From: Tricholomella constricta
Lineage: Eukaryota > Basidiomycota > Agaricomycetes > Agaricales > Lyophyllaceae
Assembly: GCA_013368375.1 (NCBI GenBank)
Contig: JAACJP010000026.1
Location: 1-64,000 of the forward strand
Length of the DNA: 64,000 nucleotides
Reading direction: 5' to 3'
In this document: positions 50,624-62,030 of the stretch, piece after piece
Position numbering within the stretch: the first letter of the stretch is position 1
Layout: each line of letters begins with the position of its first letter
Position numbers and translations under genes: made by a program
Notes under the pieces: model-generated
Database searches by the model: none
What the model saw: the letters and a program-made list of their open reading frames with translations, nothing else
What the model was told of the DNA's origin: nothing

Positions 50624-51171
50624 ATGGTCGCTGTCTCTTCCCACCTCAAGCTTGCTTTGGCGTGGATCACTGCCACAAACCAGATGAACCTCGACCAGCT
50701 GGCTTCCATGATTCCCGACAATTTCGTGAGCACAATCCGGCCTGCGTCCTTGAATGTGACGCCCGCCAACAAAACGGAGTTCTTGGAACGATTGGGCGGC
50801 GCCCCCATCAAAACCTTTAATGTATGGTGTTCAGCTTATTGACATCATCTCGTTCTTTGTTGATGGACTTTACAGATTTCACTGCCCACAACAGAGAACA
50901 TCGTTGAAACCACGGATGTAATTCAATTCTATGTGCGTGTCGCTTATTGTTCAGTTATGCAGTCATAAGCTCACCAATATTTTAGACCACTGCAGATGGC
51001 CACACTTCCCATGGGTTCCCCTGGAAGAACGAATACATCTTTACCTTTACGTTCACAGATAACAACTTGATCCAGAGCGTCACCGAGTTCACAGATCCAA
51101 CTGTCGTTACGACGGCGTTTGGCAAGGAGGCCACCCTTGCGGAAATCCAGTTCAACTGCACGAGTGCCTGA
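50624..51171 (+). CDS. Small NTF2/SnoaL-like fold protein
   Basis: Three exons (50624-50821, about 50877-50930, about 50987-51171) join in phase 0 through introns with GTATGG and GTGCGT donors. The protein is about 145 residues: MVAVSSHLKLALAWITATNQMNLDQLASMIPDNF, then ISLPTTENIVETTDVIQFY, then GFPWKNEYIFTFTFTDNNLIQSVTEFTDPT and an end FNCTSA. The order helix, LxxLxxMxxDNF, strands, W--EY-FTFTF-D--I--V-EF-D matches the fungal SnoaL-like proteins of the NTF2 superfamily, small single-domain proteins whose substrates are mostly unknown. There is no signal peptide. Confidence 0.65.
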
Positions 51172-51579
51172 GGAGGGGAACTAACTTCGCAAATTATATC
51201 CTTCCCTTAATTGTTTACACATCGATACGCCCCCAATGTTCAAGCCCTTGCGCATGATTTGGGTCAATAACTATCACTCTCTATGGCTTCAACCAATCAT
51301 CTCGGAAGGTATACGGAGCTCGGCACAGGTAAGAACCTCTTGATAGACGGAACATACATAGACACTTTTACTTTTACTCCTTTTGAATTCCTGTTAAATT
51401 TATTGCGTTGCCCGTGTCGGTCCTAACAATTCCGAATACATATTTTGCCCAGACCTGTTGGGATCGCGAATCCGCACGCCGACAGGCCGAATTCCCACCG
51501 AAAAATACCAATAATTCGTCTTCAAGATTACAATTATATCTCGATGTAGTACACAGACTGAGATACCAACGCAAAATGA

Positions 51580-52843
51580 CTAGCCTCCGCGACAGCTCGG
51601 GCTCCCAACAGTTCCTCCTGATACATGAGCTCTGGGTGGCGGATCAAGCGTGCCAGTATGCGAGATTATTGGTGATTCCTGGAAGTAATCTGCAATGACT
51701 GAATGAGCAGTAGGGTTCTCGCGTTCTTCGTCAAAAAGTCCCTGGGGGGCTGGTACGATCGGGGGAAGGTATACGCTTGCTTGGGAGTACGTCGAGCGTG
51801 TGGAGAGGGCCCTGGAGTTTCTCACAGCGTTCTTGACGACAGGAGCGGCATTGGTGTACGTCGAAGAGACCGGCACTGACTTTCTGTGTGAGCGCTTCGG
51901 AACTTGGGGGAGATCTACTGGCATGAAGGGTGGGATGGGTACAGGTGCGTGCTTCGATCCATTCGATATGTCCCCCAGATTGTCGGGAGCCTTGAAGGTA
52001 CTGCCGCTCGACTGCCGAGGAAGCCTTAGTTTCTCCGCATCGATAAGTCGGCCCTTCATCAGCTTGCGGTGATGTCGAATTGCGAGCCATACGCCAATAA
52101 GAAACATGACCACGATGATAGTGAGAGGAACTGCAAAAGACGCAGTGTTAGGAGGGTTATGGCTTAATAAAATATTTGGTATTGAGGACGATGAGGTGGC
52201 ATCGCCGGATTTGGGGGTATAACCTGGTTGCGAAGAAGTTGTAGAAGAGTTCAGTGTCGGATTGGTTGAGCTACTGGACACAGCCGCTACAGGGGGAGAA
52301 ATAGATGAAGGCGACTGCTCCGAATGATGTGCCATGTTGTCGGGTGTTTGTGGGGCGCCGGGAGAAGAAGCAGCCCCTTTGACCTCCCCTGACGCTGGAA
52401 GTCTCGATGCTAGACAGGGCGTTAAATACCTACAACTAGAGCATAGCCACCATAGTTTTGGACTTACGAGTTAGGAAGAAAATAGGCGATTCAAAAGTTG
52501 TACCAGAAACATCCTCCATCCGCAGGACAAATGTATTTGGATCCTTCAGATCTTCGGGAACCGCGCTGCAGAGGTTGAAATCGTCAGTATCATGTCGCAT
52601 AAGGCGATCCAATTATAGTCACAATGAAGCAGTAAATGTCTCCCCCTTATCCTTCACCTTTGGCCAGATCGCCATCCCACAAGCGCCGTCATCTCTGCGA
52701 GATTGCGAGGTAGAGAGTGATGACAAGCATAGTCTGAACGATGCGGAAACCGTAGGTCGTGTCGCTTTCCACTTGACATGAATCCTGTCACCGGGAGAGA
52801 AGGTAGATCCGCTCACTGGCGCCAGCCATGAGATGTCAGCCAT
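51580..52843 (-). CDS. Single-pass membrane protein with Ser/Thr-rich stalk
   Basis: The first supported exon begins MADISWLAPVSGSTFSPGDRIHVKW (52843), reminiscent of the Kre9/KNH-type extracellular module (W---G--F--GD-I-V-W). It is followed by a segment with Cys residues and, after an intron, by VPEDLKDPNTFVLRMEDVSGTTFESPIFFL. A Ser/Thr/Pro-rich stalk precedes the membrane helix FAVPLTIIVVMFLIGVWLAI and a basic stop-transfer RHHRK. The cytosolic tail of about 140 residues is polar with SSGSTF and RSTYSQASVYLPP. A signal peptide exon is expected upstream (52.85-53.3 kb) but could not be assigned with confidence. This layout suits a cell-wall sensing or anchoring protein of Agaricomycetes. 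Confidence 0.6.
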
Positions 52844-53558
52844 TACAAGCTCTGTAGTTCGTCAAGAGGAGGAATAGAACAAGTGTACAGTCGCAGTTGA
52901 GTGCAGCCCAAGGAAATGTGGTTCAGAAAGAGAAGTTCGCTAAAAAGAAAGGCCTTCAAGGCGACGAAAGAAATGAAATGGAAAAAAAACCAGGAATACA
53001 CGCCCAGCGTTGTAAAGAAGAAGGAATAGAGAGGCTGACAACTAGACGTGAGCGTATATTCGCAAGCGCAACTAGCCCAATAGACCCGATCGATAACGGC
53101 TGACTGGCGGTCCATCTTTCGGAAGTATGGCAGGCGCGGAGAGGTACTCGAAAAGTTGACGTCGTGGTCGCTCGTGGTTTGCACTGGAGAGACACATATA
53201 GTACTGGCAGTCCAAAGTGATGGCCACAAGATAGTACGTGAGCTCTTCCAGGCAGATGTCGACTTTCTGGGTTGACCCACTGCGGCCAGGCCTCGGAAAT
53301 TGAAGGATCTTGTCAAACGAGGTGTTCTCAGCGTTGGAACAGGCTCAGGCTTGTGTCGAGCCTGGAGAGGCCATAAGCTCCAATTGCACTGCCACAAACC
53401 ACCTAAGCCCAGGAACACCTGGCGACAATCTAGCAAGGTCAGCGATTCTGAACTGCTTCGCATGCGACTAGTAGGAGTTCTTTTAACAAAACAAAAAGCT
53501 TGAATACACTAAGAAAAATTTTGAGAATCCAGGATCACGCTCCTCGATAAATGTCACT
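52844..53558. other. Possible 5' exons of the membrane protein, unresolved
   Basis: The minus strand has overlapping long frames here (to 53463), and it is not clear which, if any, encodes the N-terminus of the membrane protein. No independent gene supported. Confidence 0.35.
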
Positions 53559-54695
53559 TCATTCTTCACCCCTAGAGGGCAAGACCAAACGCAACGTCAT
53601 CTCAGCGTCGCCGACCTTGACCTCATGCGCGAACCTCTCTTCGAACCCCTGCTCCCCCATCATCACCTCTGGTTCTTCATAGGCCAACGTCGCCGGTGTG
53701 AGCGGGCCAGCCTCCGTTAAAGGCGAACTCGAAGCTGTGGCAGAGCTCTTAGATTCTATATTCAAAAGATCTGGGGACAAGGGCATAGCAAGACTCCAGG
53801 ATGATCCTCTATAGTTTCTCGGGAAGGTAGAGTCGTAAGGTTCCTCTTGGGCGGGGGGTACGACAAGGCTAAGAAGAGTGCGTCGAGCTTTAGCCTTGGC
53901 CACTGAATTTGCAGAACGTAAACCGAGTCCGAGACCAGGAAGACGACCTTGAAAGATCCCGTGACAGGTTTGGGGAGTATTTGTACAAATAGATTCCTTT
54001 GACCGCGCAGCGACGGGGATGTTGTACGTGAACCCGATGCCGCCTCCGATTTGCTCCACTCCGTCAGGCAAATCCTGTGGAGGCAATGACGGATCCTTCA
54101 GCGGCAGAGGCACAGAGTTGACAGGGGCTTTCTTGCGTAGTTTGTTCTGAAGCGACGTGGTGCTAAGAGTAGAGAAACGCCGTTCTGGGTAGATGGAAGA
54201 TCGAGATTTGCGCAGCTTGCGAGGACGAGGGGGCGTGTTAACATCGTCGAGGGAAGGGGCAGGCGATATGGACGCCTGTTCCAAGTCCAACGTCTCCCAA
54301 AACAAAGCCATGCGGTCTCGAGAGTTTATTTCTAAATTATGGATATCCACAGGAGAGTCATTCAGAGTCAAAGCGCTGTGTACAGCAAGATCCGAGGCAG
54401 ACGTCGTTGATTCCAGTGTATCCGGGAAGTCGTCGAGCAAAGAGGACATTCTAGAAATCTTGGGGAGGGCTTCAGCATGTTCGAAAACAGCAGGGGCAAC
54501 ACAGTCGGTCGAAGAAGTGATACTTGTCGTTAAGCCAGACCCGAAGTGCGACGGCTTGCGAGAATGCCGGCCGTCATTTCGTGGCGCCGGAGAAACTGCG
54601 CAGTTGGCGTGCAAGCCAAGACAACGAGGAGTTCCGGTATTTGGATTCAAAGAAAAAGGGTGCGGGACTGTTGATACTTGTAAGATTGCAATCAT
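53559..54695 (-). CDS. Unknown Ser/Pro-rich protein
   Basis: One open frame of up to 378 codons. The more likely start is the internal MSSLLDDFPDTLES near 54450, because the upstream part has weak protein character. It contains DRMALFWETLDLEQ, a basic segment PRPRKLRKSRSS...ERRFSTLSTTSLQNKLRKK, ADGVEQIGGGIGFTYNIP-like Gly-rich residues, and a C-terminal FEERFAHEVKVGDAEMTLRLVLPS block that looks folded. No family recognised. The Ser-rich basic patches suggest phosphorylation. It lies head-to-tail behind the kinase-like gene, on the same strand. Confidence 0.55.
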   Translation of the reverse strand: MIAILQVSTVPHPFSLNPNTGTPRCLGLHANCAVSPAPRNDGRHSRKPSHFGSGLTTSITSSTDCVAPAVFEHAEALPKISRMSSLLDDFPDTLESTTSASDLAVHSALTLNDSPVDIHNLEINSRDRMALFWETLDLEQASISPAPSLDDVNTPPRPRKLRKSRSSIYPERRFSTLSTTSLQNKLRKKAPVNSVPLPLKDPSLPPQDLPDGVEQIGGGIGFTYNIPVAARSKESICTNTPQTCHGIFQGRLPGLGLGLRSANSVAKAKARRTLLSLVVPPAQEEPYDSTFPRNYRGSSWSLAMPLSPDLLNIESKSSATASSSPLTEAGPLTPATLAYEEPEVMMGEQGFEERFAHEVKVGDAEMTLRLVLPSRGEE

Positions 54696-54847
54696 GTGAA
54701 CGGGAATTGATACGAAGGGAGTCAGACCTCGAATGCGCTTGGCAGCTACTTTCTTCCAGTCGCTGCAAACGGGATTAGCGACGCACTAAGAAGAGCATAG
54801 GGCTTACACGACAGAGAAATAAGCGTGTTTCCGGATGGCAAAAAGGT

Positions 54848-56240
54848 TTATTCGTGCGATGGGGTTTTGTTTGAGACACTAGATGAATTCAAATGATACG
54901 AAGGATTGTTCCATGTATCCATCACATCACACACCTTGGTAATCAAATCCTGCGCGGAAGTTTCAAGGAGAGGACACATCGGAACAGATTCGTGGACAAT
55001 GGCATCTTTCCAGACAACGGACGTTATATCATCGCTGCTAAACAAATGCTATTCAATCGATCAGCGTGAGTGTCGGGAAAGTAAGGAAGGCGCTTACCTT
55101 TCCGGAAAGCATAAAACGCAGCAACATGCCAAACCCCCAGCAGTCCACAGCAAAATCGTGCGCCCAGCCTAAAACAAGTTCTGGAGCCAGGAAGGTAGAA
55201 TTTGTATGCACGGAGGCCGTGCAGAACAGAGGTTCGCGGCCTCGCTCGCTACTCGCTGGATATCGCAGCAATTCAGAAGAGCCGAAACCTTCAACAATGA
55301 TGTGGCCGGCGGAATCGATCGTGATATGCTCAGGGCTCAGGTCACGATGGACAATGCCAACTGCGTGTAGGGAAGATAGAGCTTGAACCTGAATTTCGAA
55401 CCCAATCGACCAAAAAATGCACAACGAGGTGGACAACAACTCACGATTTCGCTGGCATAGAAGCGGGCGTGTTCGGACCGAAATGGGCCCTCGCAAGCGA
55501 CAAGATCTTGTAGACTCTTTCGAGAATAATATTCCTATAAGATCAATTGACTCAGCATCGAGGAGAAGATGAGTATTGGACCATCCCTACTATGACCACA
55601 AAGAGACAAAGATCTTCTTGAAACGACCAATGTATCCGAGGAAGAAATGGGGCTTTCATATCTTTGATGACGTTGAGAATCCCTTGTTCCGAAGGGAGGT
55701 TCGCACAATCCTGAAATATTTTAAAGGCGTAGATCCGGCCTGTATCACGCTTCCTGTAAAGGCGGTCTCGTTGGTTGCTCTCAGCAAGAGTAGGAAGCGG
55801 CTCAAAATCCGCCATCGTTGTAGTCTGGCTCTATGAGTCACACAGCTATATAACATGCAAGAAACGAGCAGACCTTGGTACCATCAGTCTTCGCTGGCTC
55901 TTCCTCGATGGTTGGAAGCTTTCGAGTCGTTTTAGGGGAAATGACGAGAATTTCCTGTCGAAGGATGAGGGTCAGCAAATCAGAGGATTTTATTACTCAC
56001 ATCCACATCCTCATCATCCCAAAAAGGATCGAGCTCCTTGATGTTCGTGAAGCCCTAGATACGATGGGGACACGTCGAATAACAAGAATGCCGATGAGAA
56101 CATACCTCAATATCGTAGCTTGTGTCGGTATAGGCTGTCCTGACTCGCCCTTCCTGACTCATTGATTCTTCTTCGATTAAACCGGAGAAACAGTCCTGGA
56201 ATTCTGGAACTTTAGCAGTCATAACCTGGGCGGGATACAA
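54848..56240 (-). CDS. Protein kinase-like protein, probable pseudokinase
   Basis: The first exon, near 56240 (MYPAQV or the MTAKV start at 56222), gives FQDCFSGLIEEESMSQEGRV; later exons give GFTNIKELDPFWDDEDVD and EILVISPKTTRKLPTIEEEP. The kinase N-lobe follows: GRIYAFKIFQ with the VAIK-type Lys, then LNVIKDMKAPFLPRIHWSFQEDLCLFVVI. The C-lobe has EYYSRKSLQDLVACEGPF, ARFYASEI, the catalytic-loop HRDLSPEHITID, and IVEGFGSSEL where DFG is expected, so the metal-binding Asp is replaced by Gly. The APE-type block FLAPELVLGWAHDFAVDCWGFGMLLRFMLSGK is normal. The protein ends at 54848. The Asp loss suggests a pseudokinase of AGC-like ancestry with a scaffold or regulatory role. Confidence 0.75.
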
Positions 56241-59200
56241 GGACCGACCGAAAAAGGCGAAGTGTCGAGCGATTGAATTTCGAGGCGAGGAAGAGTGGAT
56301 ATTTCAGAATTTCGCAGGGTGGGCGAGGCTGAACAAAGCGTTGAGGACGGCGACATAATCTGAGTAGAAGAACGAACGAAGATTTAGCATGACGTTTCTA
56401 AAGCTGTGCAACGCTCGAATGAACCAAATATGTATCTCCGCGCTCGTTATCTACAGGAGCCGACATCGGTACCGTTTGTTCAGTCTCATCAGTAAATCGG
56501 GAAAAGTTGGATAAATGGTTGTTGCAATTACAATTGTTTGGTCAGGTTATTGAGCAACGAAAATGCGTTATCAGGGACTCAGAATGATTGTGATGAATGG
56601 TAAGTGGTTGAAAAACGGGGTCATCATCATTGAAGGTTACACTTGGGCAGAATACTGTTAACAGATTTGCCTTTCGTGTAATTATTTTGGTTTCTGACAA
56701 AACTACTACGTTTGGTGTTCCACCAAAAGATGATATTTCTTTCACGAGATGGACTAGAGCACAGAAAGACATTCATCTCTTGCCTGTGCAAAATTTTAAT
56801 GAGCGCAATTGAGCACACCCGGACCGCACACCGAGCGGGTGTGCAAGCGTGAAATCGTACAAGTCGTTGAAACTCAGTTGAAGCTCAGCTCCGGAAATAA
56901 CCCGCCTTGACAACCGTTGAAGTTTTCCCCCATCTTTTCGTTCGCTGGTGTCTTCCTGCAGCCACTCATGTTTTCATGTCTTTCTTATCTGCTCCTGCTT
57001 ACTCTTGCAGCCAGGTCTTCGTGATCACATCTGTCACTGTGATTGTCCAAATTGTGGGCACCAAGCTTATTGGCACGAAGAACCTGTATTTGGGCACCAT
57101 GTTTTCGAGAATTCTATTTTTTTGTTTATCTTTCCCACAGGACCCTGCGCAACCCGCCGACGTGGCCTCGAGGTGCAACATCAGGCTCGCCGTCCCTGTC
57201 TCATCATTTGGTGCGCCCGGTGAGTTGACCTCTCTATTCTTTTTTTGCCGAGGTATGTTTCTAAACGCATGCGTGATTCATCTCTTCTGACAAAACTCGC
57301 AACATCAGCCATACACATCACGACTTCATGTATCATTTATCCTGCAACACTTCAGAATCCCCCGACCTTGTTGTCCATTTATGCCCTGTAGAACCAAGTA
57401 GCCTGTTGTAATATACAATTAATATATAATTTTCTGTTATTAAATTCTGAGAATTTTGCAAGGTTTCGAGGATGCGAGACTATTTGTGTCCATGGGCAAC
57501 AGCATACAACTGGTACAATCCAGGTCATAATTGTCACAATTACGGAGGTGGTACAAGATTATGCACAAACGGCCTCCAATTGTAAAAAAAGACCCTAGCT
57601 GTTTATCGAATACTGGGCCTTACAAGAAGTGTTAAAAGGTTTTTGTAAATTGAGGGACTTCTATCAAATTATACCACTTATATTCCCCTTGTAACCCATT
57701 GTCGAAACTTTCCCAATTTAGTGATGGCCTATCCTAGAAGGTCGTGAACTTGAGGATCGTGTCGCTTTCACGTCTGGCGCCCTTCGTCCACCGAGCTGGC
57801 GAATGACTCGTCAGGTGAAGCCTTCGTTGGTTCCGTCAAGCAGATTGGGTTGGAATAGCTTGCGGGGAATTCAGTTTGTTGGTATCTCGACCTAATAAGA
57901 GTTTGCCGAGACTTGTCAAATCTCGTCGAACTGAAAAGCGTGGTTTAATGTGACCGTGAGAACCTTTTGGACGCATTGTACATGTGTTGCTTTCAAGTTG
58001 TTACATAGTACTATTACCAGCGTTCTCGCAGCCAACGACTGATTATGTACCACACCCCTCTATAACCTGCGTCGAAGGCATTCAAAACTGGATGTACAGT
58101 GTCCTGGGGGGAAAGGGAGACCGTTTAACTCTTAAGGTACATGCTTTATCATTCTCTGAAGCACCGTGACGGCAACAGATTATGAGCAACTTATACAAGG
58201 TCAGAGGCAAGTGAACGGCAGCAGAGCTAAGGGAAACATCTACATCAAGCACTTTTATTTCAGTTATCTGGTTTATGTCCACGCAATCACAGAAAGTTGA
58301 GCTGTCACGGCTCCCCGTCAAAAGTATTGCCAGCTCTGTTTCCCGGGCCAAGGCATAACAGGCAATAGCCTTGTAGCCGTGAAAATAATTCGCATCTGAT
58401 CGATATGCACCTGCAGTAGACGCCGGCGCAAGAGTAAAAGTCTGCTGGCGGTCAGAGTGCTTCAGAGTGACATGGCAACTGCGGCGTTGCTGTGATACAG
58501 TTTTTCATTGGGTTGTTCATTGAAGGACGAGATATCGAATCATTATTGACTCGTACATCTCACTCTGATATTTCCTACCGCAGACACGGCGAACGGACTC
58601 GCTATAACGGTCGGAGCAAAGTAGAAGCATAAGTCTGCTGCGATGGAGGAATAATGTGGTGTTCGTGCAACAGCAGGTAAGACCTACATCCTTCTTGACT
58701 TGATAATGATACATCCTCCACTTTAAACCAGCATTCTATTGACCGATGGTAACATCATGTCGTGCTGGCAGGCGAAGAGCTAACGGTGGCGCAATTGGGA
58801 CCCAGCCAATCAGGCTAAACAATCCAGCTCTGACGTGTTCCATTGATGAGGGCTTTCAAAGGAACCTAGCCCTCAGACGACAAACTGGCATCTTAGAGAG
58901 GAATACAAGCAGGATTCCGCCACTGGAGAAAACGCTCAATGTTCTTGACAATGTTTCATCATAGCACTCATACTGACCCCGACGCGCCTTAATAAGGTTC
59001 TTAAAAAGTCATCGCATGGACGGCCTCGGCGGACTTACTAAGCTACACGAATCGTTGAAAAAGATGGCGCCAATGATGCTTTCATCGCGTGATGAGTCCG
59101 GACGATATGAGTACCGTAACCACCTTTCCTTGTGTGGCGTTGCGATCTTCAATAGGTAGATATTTTGGATCTATGGATTGTGATTAGGATTAGATACTTC

Positions 59201-59433
59201 AACTGCATATGTGGCGCTGGGGCATGGCATAAGAATCAGGTCTTTTTGCGCCCGGAACATAATTAGGACATCCATCAATCAGCCACGCTGGAATGGCTTT
59301 AAAGTCTAGGAAAGATCGCGTGCGGAGCATACTCACGGATTGCATCCTGCCCAAGCCATTTCAACACTTGAAAAACACATTTCATGATCAAGGCTGGAGT
59401 GATCTCTCCGATCAACAAGATGGGCAAAGATCA
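56241..59433. other. Gene-poor 3.2-kb region
   Basis: No coding region could be supported on either strand. A hydrophobic plus-strand frame near 56967 (MFSCLSYLLLLTLAARSS) could be a signal peptide exon, but no convincing mature part follows. An AT-rich patch lies at about 57410-57440. Confidence 0.45.
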
Positions 59434-60180
59434 TCAGAGATAGGCACGCACCCTCTGCGGTTTTGCCTCTTCGAGGACCCTCGCCGCTGCCTGCACGATG
59501 ATCTCGTGCTCCACTTTATGCAGTTTTTCCTCGAACGCCTCAATCGGCTCCCCCTTGGTTATAGGCACCTCTTTGACGATCAGAGGTTCACCGCGGTCGA
59601 CATCCTTCACCACTCGATGCACCATTACTCCGGTCTGTGTAATTTCACCCTTCTGAAATGCCTCGAAAGCACGCTCAATCGCATTCGCCCCGTCGAAAGC
59701 GCCTGGCAGGGCCGGGTGCAAGTTGATCACAGATACAGGCGTTCTCGGCTCTTCACCTTCCTCCAGAGGTTTAAGGCCATAGGCTAGATCCAAAAAGCCT
59801 TCACCAAAGATGTGCATCCACCCGGCAAGAATGATTAGATCGGGATTCTCGCGTAGAACAACACGAGCAACCTCCACATCGTAGTCGGCGCGTGTCTTTC
59901 CAAGATTCGCTTTCAAGTATGGCTGAAGCGCAAGATATGATGTTGGTATCGGTGGATTTGCTTGTGTAGCGCGCGTCAGGCCATAAGCTGCTTTTCGATT
60001 CGAAAATACCAGTGCGATCCTTGTGTTAGGAAGAGCTGGCGTATTTTGAGCATCTATGAGAGCTTGTAGGTTGCTACCTTTGGATCGGATATCGTCAACA
60101 CATTTCTTGGCATGTCGGAAAGTTTTGCTAAATTTACCTGAGCCGGAGATGAGGACGACCACTTTTCTTGCTGCCGACAT
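59434..60180 (-). CDS. ADE8: Phosphoribosylglycinamide formyltransferase (GAR transformylase)
   Basis: This enzyme transfers a formyl group from 10-formyl-tetrahydrofolate to GAR in purine synthesis. The start MSAARKVVVLISGSG at 60180 is followed by an intron of about 57 nt, then SNLQALIDAQ, giving the P-loop-like GSGSNLQAL motif that binds substrate phosphate. Further motifs are LVFSNRKAAYGL, DLIILAGWMHIFG, the catalytic NLHPALPGAFDGANAIERAF (His), and GVMVHRVVKDVDRGEPLIVKEVPI with the catalytic Asp. About 228 residues, normal for the single-domain fungal Ade8. It ends at 59434. Divergent from EFM5 with 537 bp between starts. Confidence 0.94.
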   Translation of the reverse strand: MSAARKVVVLISGSGKFSKTFRHAKKCVDDIRSKGSNLQALIDAQNTPALPNTRIALVFSNRKAAYGLTRATQANPPIPTSYLALQPYLKANLGKTRADYDVEVARVVLRENPDLIILAGWMHIFGEGFLDLAYGLKPLEEGEEPRTPVSVINLHPALPGAFDGANAIERAFEAFQKGEITQTGVMVHRVVKDVDRGEPLIVKEVPITKGEPIEAFEEKLHKVEHEIIVQAAARVLEEAKPQRVRAYL

Positions 60181-60717
60181 AGTCTCGAGTTTTAAATTTG
60201 ACGGCTTGGCTCAAAACTACTCCCGGATCGATCATTGATAACCACGTGCGAAGTTTGTTTGTATGTATCTGCAATCACCGTCCGACAGAGTGTCCCTCCT
60301 CCTCCGCCCTCATCTTCACCAATGCGGCATTATAATCGGACTGCCAAGGACGGAGCACTGATTGACATAAGTGAAAAGCTTTTATATCCTTAATGCTCAA
60401 TAGCCTTCCCCAGCCTTCCCCTAGTATCCTTGACATATATAGAAACGAGTGGAAGGAGGCAAACATGTTGAGCAGCTTTCCTCGAATGTACCTTTCTCAA
60501 AAGCCATTCATACTACTATGCGAAGGCTAGTTCTGCCTAGTTCCAACCTGGTGTATAATGGAATGTGTCACTACTCTCCAGCACACCCTTTCCTCCCAAG
60601 TGGGTTCTTGGCGCTTGGCTTTTTTCATGGCCAAGGCGGCGAGGTGATAATTTTTCTGCTAAATATCAGTTTGATCTCGGTTCCAAAACAACGAACTGAC
60701 AACCCACTCCCACAAGC

Positions 60718-61684
60718 ATGCACCACATTTCAGAGTCGCCTCGCTCGACCTCCTCGTTCTCTGGCTTCTCTGGCTCGCCGCCGAAACTAGCCTCTGACAC
60801 TCTTGCTCTCCTGGAGTCATTCCTATCCGCCAAGGCTGATGAGGACAAACGATTCAATGATCTCGCTGAGCAAGCCGCAGCACGCGTCGCGAGCCTTGCG
60901 CTGAACGTTCGCATCGAAGAAACCGATCCTCCAATGATGAGCGTAGACGAATACCGTCTCGCATTTGGTGAAGACTGGCAGCTCAGTCAGTTCTGGTGAG
61001 TAGCTCATTGATGTGCCTGCACAGGCAGGACCTAGATTTGGAACGCTTTCTGGCCTTCACTGACTCGACGTGCTGCTGATCCCACCAAACTATGATTGCC
61101 AATGCACCCAGGTATTCAACGGCGTTTGCTACCCGGCTCGCCAAGCATGTTCGCTCGCTCTGTACGCCAAAATCCAAGGTTGCATTCATGTGCTGCCCAA
61201 CCGCCTTCGTCGCCTTCCAACACACGAACCCGCTCGACGGCGCGAGGCTCCTCGAATTTGATGATAGATTTTCGATTCTTGCTCCAAGCAAATTCATTCA
61301 TTATGATATGTACGAGCCGGATGACTTCCCAGAAAGTCTCCGTGAGGCATTTGATGTAATCGTAGTCGATCCCCCATTTCTAAACGAAGTAAGTTTAACC
61401 CGATTATCTACTTGGTCCACTGTCATGACATATTTCCACACCAGCCGACCAATAGGAACGTTATCCAAACCATCCGACAAATAATAAAGCCGAAACGAGG
61501 AAAGCTTATACTTCTCACCTCACCCTCCATCGAGAAAATCTTGCATCGCCTGTATGATGAACCACCAATAGGCCCTCTTCGGTTGACGGCTTTGGACCCT
61601 GAACACGGTGAACTCGCCAATGAGTTCGCGTGTTGGGGATCTTGGGAGGGTGCGGAGAATTTTGGGAAGGGCATTCGGGTATAG
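60718..61684 (+). CDS. EFM5: eEF1A lysine N-methyltransferase EFM5 (N6AMT2-like)
   Basis: Efm5 methylates a lysine of translation elongation factor 1A. Three exons join cleanly. Exon 1 (60718 to about 60995) has a Ser-rich start, SDTLALLESFLSAKADED and EDWQLSQFW, the family's WQLSQFWY motif, with YSTAFATRLAKHV in exon 2. The methyltransferase core shows KVAFMCCPTAFVAF, YDMYEPDDFPESLREAFDVIVVDPPFLNE with the DPPF motif, and in exon 3 TNRNVIQTIRQIIKPKRGKLILLTS and ELANEFACWGSWEGAENFG. Total about 237 residues, the normal length. Its end is 347 bp left of the Harbinger transposase gene. Confidence 0.9.
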
Positions 61685-62030
61685 GGGCCAGGGGGACGTA
61701 GGGGACGTCTGCGGGATGCTCTCGATCGATAAAATAACGTCGTTTGAGGGTGCAGCGCCACAATATGTTCTATGATTGTTCACCATATTTTGATATCTCA
61801 GGCATCCCAGCTATACAAGAATAGAAATAGACTAAAGCAGATTTGAATATAAGTAATATAGGATGACTTTCCTTAACGATATGGAAATTCAGATCACTCT
61901 TCAAACGCGTGCCTGTCGGGGTTATGTCAGCTTTTGAAGCTGAAAAACAAGCGTCTTCAAACCGTAACGATTCTGTATCAATAGATAACGAATCTGAATT
62001 GATCATTTAAATCATCTGAGCCTCTCCATC

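Noticed and set aside
56907..57290. 127-codon plus-strand frame with a hydrophobic start
   Set aside because: Cys and hydrophobic residues are scattered with no family pattern; splice options gave no coherent product.
59085..59155. Hammerhead-like motif (TGATGAGTCC...GGAC...GA) with flanking ATCGC/GCGAT
   Set aside because: The essential C before UGAUGA is a G, the GAAA box reads GATA, and helix II would have no loop. Probably chance.
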